Below, in pieces: positions 60,558-64,000 of a DNA stretch of 64,000 nt (positions are counted from its first letter, which is position 1; the number at the start of each line of letters is the position of its first letter). Position numbers and translations under genes: made by a program. Origin of the DNA: Peterkaempfera podocarpi. Its GTDB lineage: Bacteria > Actinomycetota > Actinomycetes > Streptomycetales > Streptomycetaceae. The notes under the pieces are model-generated. The model was not told where the DNA came from, made no database searches, and saw only the letters and a program-made list of their open reading frames with translations. The DNA is taken from assembly GCF_042466665.1 (NCBI RefSeq), contig NZ_CP162102.1, positions 8,618,001 to 8,682,000 on the forward strand. The letters are read 5' to 3'.

Positions 60558-61292
60558 ATGCGTGCTCACAAGCTCACTTTCGCCGCTCTGGCTGTTGCCG
60601 CCGGTCTCTCGCTCACCGCCTGCCAGAACGGCACTGACGGCGTGGGACAGAGCGACCCGTCGTCCGCGCCCACCGCGTCGTCCTCGGACGGCGGATCGTC
60701 CGTACCCACCGCGTCGTCCTCGGACGGCGGATCGTCCGTACCCACCGCGTCGTCCTCGGACGGTAATTCGGGTTCGGGCAGCGCGGATCAGGGCGGCGCG
60801 AAGGCTCCCGCCGGAACGAGCTCCGGCGGGACGATTGCAGCTGCCGGGGCCGGCTCCACCAAGAACAGCGCGGTCGGCCGGTGCCGTACCGACGAGCTGG
60901 AGATCACGGCGCACGACAACACCATCGACGGCGACCCCAACCGGACCGTTGTGGTGGAGCTGAAGAACCGTGGCGGTCGGGACTGCGTGATTGCGGGGTA
61001 CGCGGGCGTCGACCTGAAGACCAACGCGGGATCATTGTCCGCGGAGCGCACTGGCCAGGAGACCACCTCAAGCATCCTCAAGAACGGAAAGTCGACCTAC
61101 TTCCCCATCGAATACCCGTTCAACACCTCGGGCGGCTCCGGCGTCCGCGTCACGGGGCTGGTGGTTACCCCGCCGAACGAGACCAAGTCGGTCACGCTCA
61201 ACTGGCCAGGCGCCGCCACGCTGCCCGTCACGTACGGCTCCGGCTCCCCGGTGAGGGTCGGCCCGGTCGGAAGCGCCGGCCAGGGCGAGTGA
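60558..61292 (+). CDS. DUF4232-type secreted lipoprotein with Ser-rich repeats
   Basis: A 244-residue protein with a lipoprotein signal (MRAHKLTFAALAVAAGLSLTAC, lipobox LTAC, Cys22). A low-complexity stalk follows with the repeat SSVPTASSSDGG, then a DUF4232 domain (RCRTDELEITAHDNT, VVVELKNRGGRDCVIAGYAG, SVTLNWPG). The two Cys, in GRCRT and RDCVI, probably form a disulfide. The family is abundant in Streptomyces and its function is unknown. Confidence 0.88.
   Translation: MRAHKLTFAALAVAAGLSLTACQNGTDGVGQSDPSSAPTASSSDGGSSVPTASSSDGGSSVPTASSSDGNSGSGSADQGGAKAPAGTSSGGTIAAAGAGSTKNSAVGRCRTDELEITAHDNTIDGDPNRTVVVELKNRGGRDCVIAGYAGVDLKTNAGSLSAERTGQETTSSILKNGKSTYFPIEYPFNTSGGSGVRVTGLVVTPPNETKSVTLNWPGAATLPVTYGSGSPVRVGPVGSAGQGE
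60669..60763. repeat. 36-bp coding repeats in the lipoprotein stalk
   Basis: Two full 36-bp copies (60669-60704, 60705-60740) and a partial third (60741-60763) are identical at the nucleotide level. They encode the twelve-residue Ser-rich stalk unit. Confidence 0.9.
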
Positions 61293-61500
61293 CCAGCATG
61301 CCCTGACCAGCCGGAGGCGTGGCCACTCAAGACAGCGACCAGATCGGTCCCGGGGCCACCGTGGCCGCGACCGGACGCAAGGACTGAGTTCCACCCCCCG
61401 GGAGGTCGCGGGTTGCGTCCCCTCCTACTGACACAGCACGCACGAAATGGCGGCCTGCCGGTGTACGGATCTCATGACGCTCACCGCAGGCTCGGCACCG

Positions 61501-61584
61501 CTGCACCGCTGCACCGCTGCACCGCTGCACCGCTGCACCGCTGCACCGCTGCACCGCCGCGCCTTCGCGCCTTCGCGCCTTCGC
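61501..61584. repeat. Octanucleotide microsatellite between convergent genes
   Basis: CTGCACCG is repeated seven times without interruption (61501-61556), followed after four bases by three copies of GCCTTCGC (61561-61584). The block lies in the 294-bp space between the ends of the lipoprotein and jetD genes, which otherwise shows nothing. Confidence 0.92.
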
Positions 61585-61586
61585 TT

Positions 61587-62837
61587 CTACGCGTCGTTGC
61601 TGCCCTGACCGGCCACGGTGTGGACGTGGTGTGCCAGTGCGTTCATGAGGGTCGCTGCGGTGTGCTCTTCGTGGACTGCCGCCTCGTGCTGATGGAGAGC
61701 TGTGGCCAGGTCAGGGTCCCAGGGCGCTTCGGTGACCCGTCCGACCGGCGGGTTGTCCCCGTGGCTCGGCAGGGCGCCCTGGTAGTCGGTGGTGGACATG
61801 CGCCACGGCTCGGCGCCGGTGGCCGCGATGACGTGAGCGGCGATGCGGATTCCTTCGCCGTCGAAGTCGCCGTGGTAGCGCAGGGGCGCGCCGGCCGCGG
61901 CGAGTTGCCGGAGCAGCAGGGTGACGGCGCTGTTCGGCCAGCCGGAGGTGCACACCAGCGGCGGGCATTGGGCGCCGAACCGGCGGAGGGCGAGCGCGAT
62001 GATGCTCGGGTTCTCGAAGACGTGGACTGTGCGGTTACGCCAGCCGAGTTCTCCCGGGTTGCGCAGCTGGGCCAGGGTGAGGTGGGTGGCGTGACCGGCG
62101 GTGCTGTAGGCCCTGAGGCAGGCAGCGACGGGCCCGTCGCCGCCCGGACGTAGTCCGGCAGTGAGGACGGTGCTTGAGAGGGCGTCGTCGGCGATGCCTG
62201 CCTGCGCCCACAAGGCGCGCCGTTGGGCGGCTGAGGCCGGGGGAGTGGTGTCGTGCAGGGCAGCGAGTGCGCGCAGGACCAGACCGGACAGGCGGGTGTT
62301 GTCGTCGAGGGCGTGGGCGGAGCCGAGGATGTTGGCGGCGAAGTCGGGCAGCGGCTGCCCGTCGGCGGGGAGTGCGGCCAGTACGGTGAGGGCTTGGGTG
62401 AGGACGGTCCGGGTGGTGGCGGCGGAGCCGCCGATCAGGCCGTTTGCTTTGACCGTGGCGGTCCAGTCGGCGAGTGCGGGCTGCGCGGTGACCATGGGGT
62501 GGGTCATGAGCCACTGCCACAGGGCGGACCTGTCGGCGTTGGCCTGTTCGCGGGTCGCTGTCCGGTTGCCGAGCGGTCCGCGGATCGTCTGGACGACGGT
62601 CCGCACGTCAGTGTCCAGGCTTTCGCGTAGGGCCCGGTCGAGACGGTCGAGGTTGAGGGTGGTCCGGGTTCCGGGGAGCCGGTCCAGGCCGAGGAGGTCG
62701 GCGAGCGCCTCGCGGGTGTCCTCCCCGAGGCCGTCCAGCGTGATGGTGGCGACGGGCCGGCCGGAGGACAGCCGATCATGGACCGCCCGCCACAGCGGCG
62801 CGAGCGCGGGCCGGTCCAGCGTGTGCCGTGCGGTCAT
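61587..62837 (-). CDS. jetD: Wadjet JetD-like subunit (TIGR02679/DUF2399 type)
   Basis: A 416-residue protein starting MTARHTLDRPALAPLWRAVH. The C-terminal half has the Toprim-like DUF2399 pattern HVFENPSIIALALRRFG, LVCTSGWPNSAVTLLLRQLA and YHGDFDGEGIRIAAHV, with acidic residues (Glu in FENP, Asp-x-Asp in GDFDGEG) that bind metal. JetD is the nuclease subunit that cuts plasmid DNA looped by the SMC complex. ATGA overlap with the SMC-like gene confirms the module. This DUF2399 type corresponds to Wadjet type II, from memory. Confidence 0.85.
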   Translation of the reverse strand: MTARHTLDRPALAPLWRAVHDRLSSGRPVATITLDGLGEDTREALADLLGLDRLPGTRTTLNLDRLDRALRESLDTDVRTVVQTIRGPLGNRTATREQANADRSALWQWLMTHPMVTAQPALADWTATVKANGLIGGSAATTRTVLTQALTVLAALPADGQPLPDFAANILGSAHALDDNTRLSGLVLRALAALHDTTPPASAAQRRALWAQAGIADDALSSTVLTAGLRPGGDGPVAACLRAYSTAGHATHLTLAQLRNPGELGWRNRTVHVFENPSIIALALRRFGAQCPPLVCTSGWPNSAVTLLLRQLAAAGAPLRYHGDFDGEGIRIAAHVIAATGAEPWRMSTTDYQGALPSHGDNPPVGRVTEAPWDPDLATALHQHEAAVHEEHTAATLMNALAHHVHTVAGQGSNDA

Positions 62838-64000
62838 GCCGTCTCCTTGTCCGGCTGCAGGCCGGCGCCGTTCCACACCCAGCGGACCGTGGTGACCGCG
62901 TCGTCGTCCTCGTCCGTGCTGATCTGGTGGATCGCGATGCCGTCCAGCTCCTGGTAAGTGCACCACTCGTGGTCACTGGTGAGGACCGCGTCCAGGTCGA
63001 GGGAGCACAGCAGCGCGAAGACCTGCCCGCGGTTCGCCGCGTCCACGCCGACGAACACCTCGTCCAGCAGAATCAGCCGCGGAGCTTCCGGTACCGCCTG
63101 GTAGTACGCGGCAAGTGTCGCGAACAGCGGCAGGTGCAGGGCGATCGCCTTCTCGCCTCCGGACAGCGCGCCATGGAGCCGCCTGGTCAGCAACTGCCAA
63201 CCCTGCCCATCCGCCCGGTCAAGCCGCACCACGAACTGATGCCACGTGGTGTAGTCGAGAACCTCGGCGAGGTGCTCTTCCCAGCTGCCGGCCTGCTGCT
63301 TCTCCCGCGCTTCCTCCACCCGCGCCCGGAAGAACTGGTGCAGCGCTTCGTGGTCGGCATCCGTGAGCCGTACCGGATCCTTCAGCAGCAGGTCACGTGC
63401 GGCCCTCGTTCCCGCGGCCAGCTCCTCCTGAACCCGCCACACCAGCTGCACGGCGACACCGGACGCCGTCCGTACATGCTGCAAGCGGCTGTTCATCACA
63501 TCGACGATGTCCCTCGCCTGACGGATGCGCAACGCCAGGTGCCGACGGGTGTCGCCGGTCAGGATCCGATCGAACAGATCCCGCTCGGACGCGGTGATGT
63601 CCTCACGGCTGCGGTCGCGTTCCTCGATGAGCAGCGCCTGGAGGGCCGCTGCGCCGAGGGTCGTCCCATCGATGGTCGCGGACAGGACGTGCAGGTCGTC
63701 ATCCGGTTCGAGGCTGACGTCGGCCCGCCCTCCGAGAACCTGCAGGGTGTGGTGCCACGTATTGGACAGCTCCGAGTAGGCCTCGACGATGTGCCTCGGC
63801 TCATGCGCAAGCCCAGGCCATCGGGCCGCGACGCTCCTGGCCGCATCCAAAGACGCGGTGACACCGGCCTCCGCGGTGATGACCAGGTCGCCTGCGCCCG
63901 CCTCCGCGAAGAACCCGAGCACACCGCAGCGCTGGAACCGCTCTACGGCCTTCTCACGCCTGGCGAGAGTCTCCTCACGGGCCTCGGCGGCGGCAGCGAG
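62834..64000 (-). CDS. jetC: Wadjet JetC-like SMC ATPase (TIGR02680 type), C-terminal part
   Basis: The gene runs off the right edge; 388 codons of the C-terminal part are visible. They start in a coiled coil (AAAAEAREETLARREKAVER) and end in an SMC/Rad50-type ATPase half: signature HGALSGGEKAIALHLPLFAT, Walker B RLILLDEVFVGVD and a switch region VLTSDHEWCTYQ. Full proteins of this type have about 1350 residues. It is the DNA-loop-extruding motor of the Wadjet system, expected to be preceded by TIGR02677- and TIGR02678-like genes beyond the edge. Confidence 0.88.
   Translation of the reverse strand, partial: LAAAAEAREETLARREKAVERFQRCGVLGFFAEAGAGDLVITAEAGVTASLDAARSVAARWPGLAHEPRHIVEAYSELSNTWHHTLQVLGGRADVSLEPDDDLHVLSATIDGTTLGAAALQALLIEERDRSREDITASERDLFDRILTGDTRRHLALRIRQARDIVDVMNSRLQHVRTASGVAVQLVWRVQEELAAGTRAARDLLLKDPVRLTDADHEALHQFFRARVEEAREKQQAGSWEEHLAEVLDYTTWHQFVVRLDRADGQGWQLLTRRLHGALSGGEKAIALHLPLFATLAAYYQAVPEAPRLILLDEVFVGVDAANRGQVFALLCSLDLDAVLTSDHEWCTYQELDGIAIHQISTDEDDDAVTTVRWVWNGAGLQPDKETA

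Noticed and set aside
1..64000. Search for CRISPR arrays, tRNA and rRNA genes
   Set aside because: No regularly spaced direct repeats of 25-40 bp beyond the coding repeats listed, and no cloverleaf or rRNA-like sequence was noticed by eye; a tRNAscan/CRISPR search would be decisive.

Overview
The window is a piece of a high-GC actinomycete chromosome, most likely Streptomyces or a close relative (Kitasatospora/Streptacidiphilus). The signs are near-uniform G/C third codon positions, frequent GTG starts, ATGA-coupled genes, an RNase J gene, a PASTA-less receptor-type Ser/Thr kinase, many one-gene-plus-one-regulator pairs, and dozens of decayed IS and gene fragments. That mosaic is typical of a chromosome arm or another accessory region; rnj at 37 kb is the only core-like gene seen.

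Layout. 1-3.5 kb: a dipeptide/oligopeptide ABC importer with a DUF1684 gene upstream, all on the minus strand. 4-8.9 kb: divergent regulator/enzyme pairs (PadR/isochorismatase-like hydrolase, MarR/epoxide hydrolase) with clear palindromic operators, a threonine-dehydratase-like enzyme and a half MFS gene. 9-15.7 kb: an oxidoreductase remnant, a paired ABC exporter with its own promoter, a proline-rich membrane protein and a transmembrane Ser/Thr kinase. 15.7-28.6 kb: small metabolic and regulatory genes (SnoaL, XRE, PPOX, F420 reductase/HxlR, PIG-L deacetylase, MFS, MarR plus partner, truncated FUSC).

29.7-33.2 kb is the most interesting stretch. A 27-codon gene ending in AWPYHVI, a strong hairpin, a short divergent cytochrome P450, a coupled His-rich mini-ORF, a JmjC/cupin hydroxylase and a two-domain GNAT acetyltransferase all lie on the minus strand in that order. 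This looks like a compact P450-type RiPP cluster (crosslinked, possibly hydroxylated and acetylated peptide). A second peptide-headed unit lies at 39.7-42.6 kb: a 40-codon ORF overlapping a DUF6271-like gene with a DSD motif, which in turn overlaps a type III PLP decarboxylase fused to a GNAT domain.

37-39 kb carries rnj. 42.6-47 kb and 51-58.6 kb are graveyards of IS3, IS5, IS630, IS256, ISAs1 and IS605-type remnants among small hypothetical genes. Several genes there carry single-base lesions (AlkB, NfsB-like nitroreductase, SUKH protein) or a nonsense codon (OsmC). 46.6-51 kb is a TetR-controlled catabolic/redox operon: carboxymuconolactone decarboxylase-like protein, PEP mutase/isocitrate lyase-like enzyme, broken nitroreductase, MDR oxidoreductase and MmcQ/YjbR protein. 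The right edge (61.6-64 kb) holds the last two genes of a Wadjet-type anti-plasmid system (TIGR02680-like SMC ATPase, cut by the window edge, and TIGR02679/DUF2399-like nuclease subunit).

All functional names rest on reading motifs by eye; no database search was possible.
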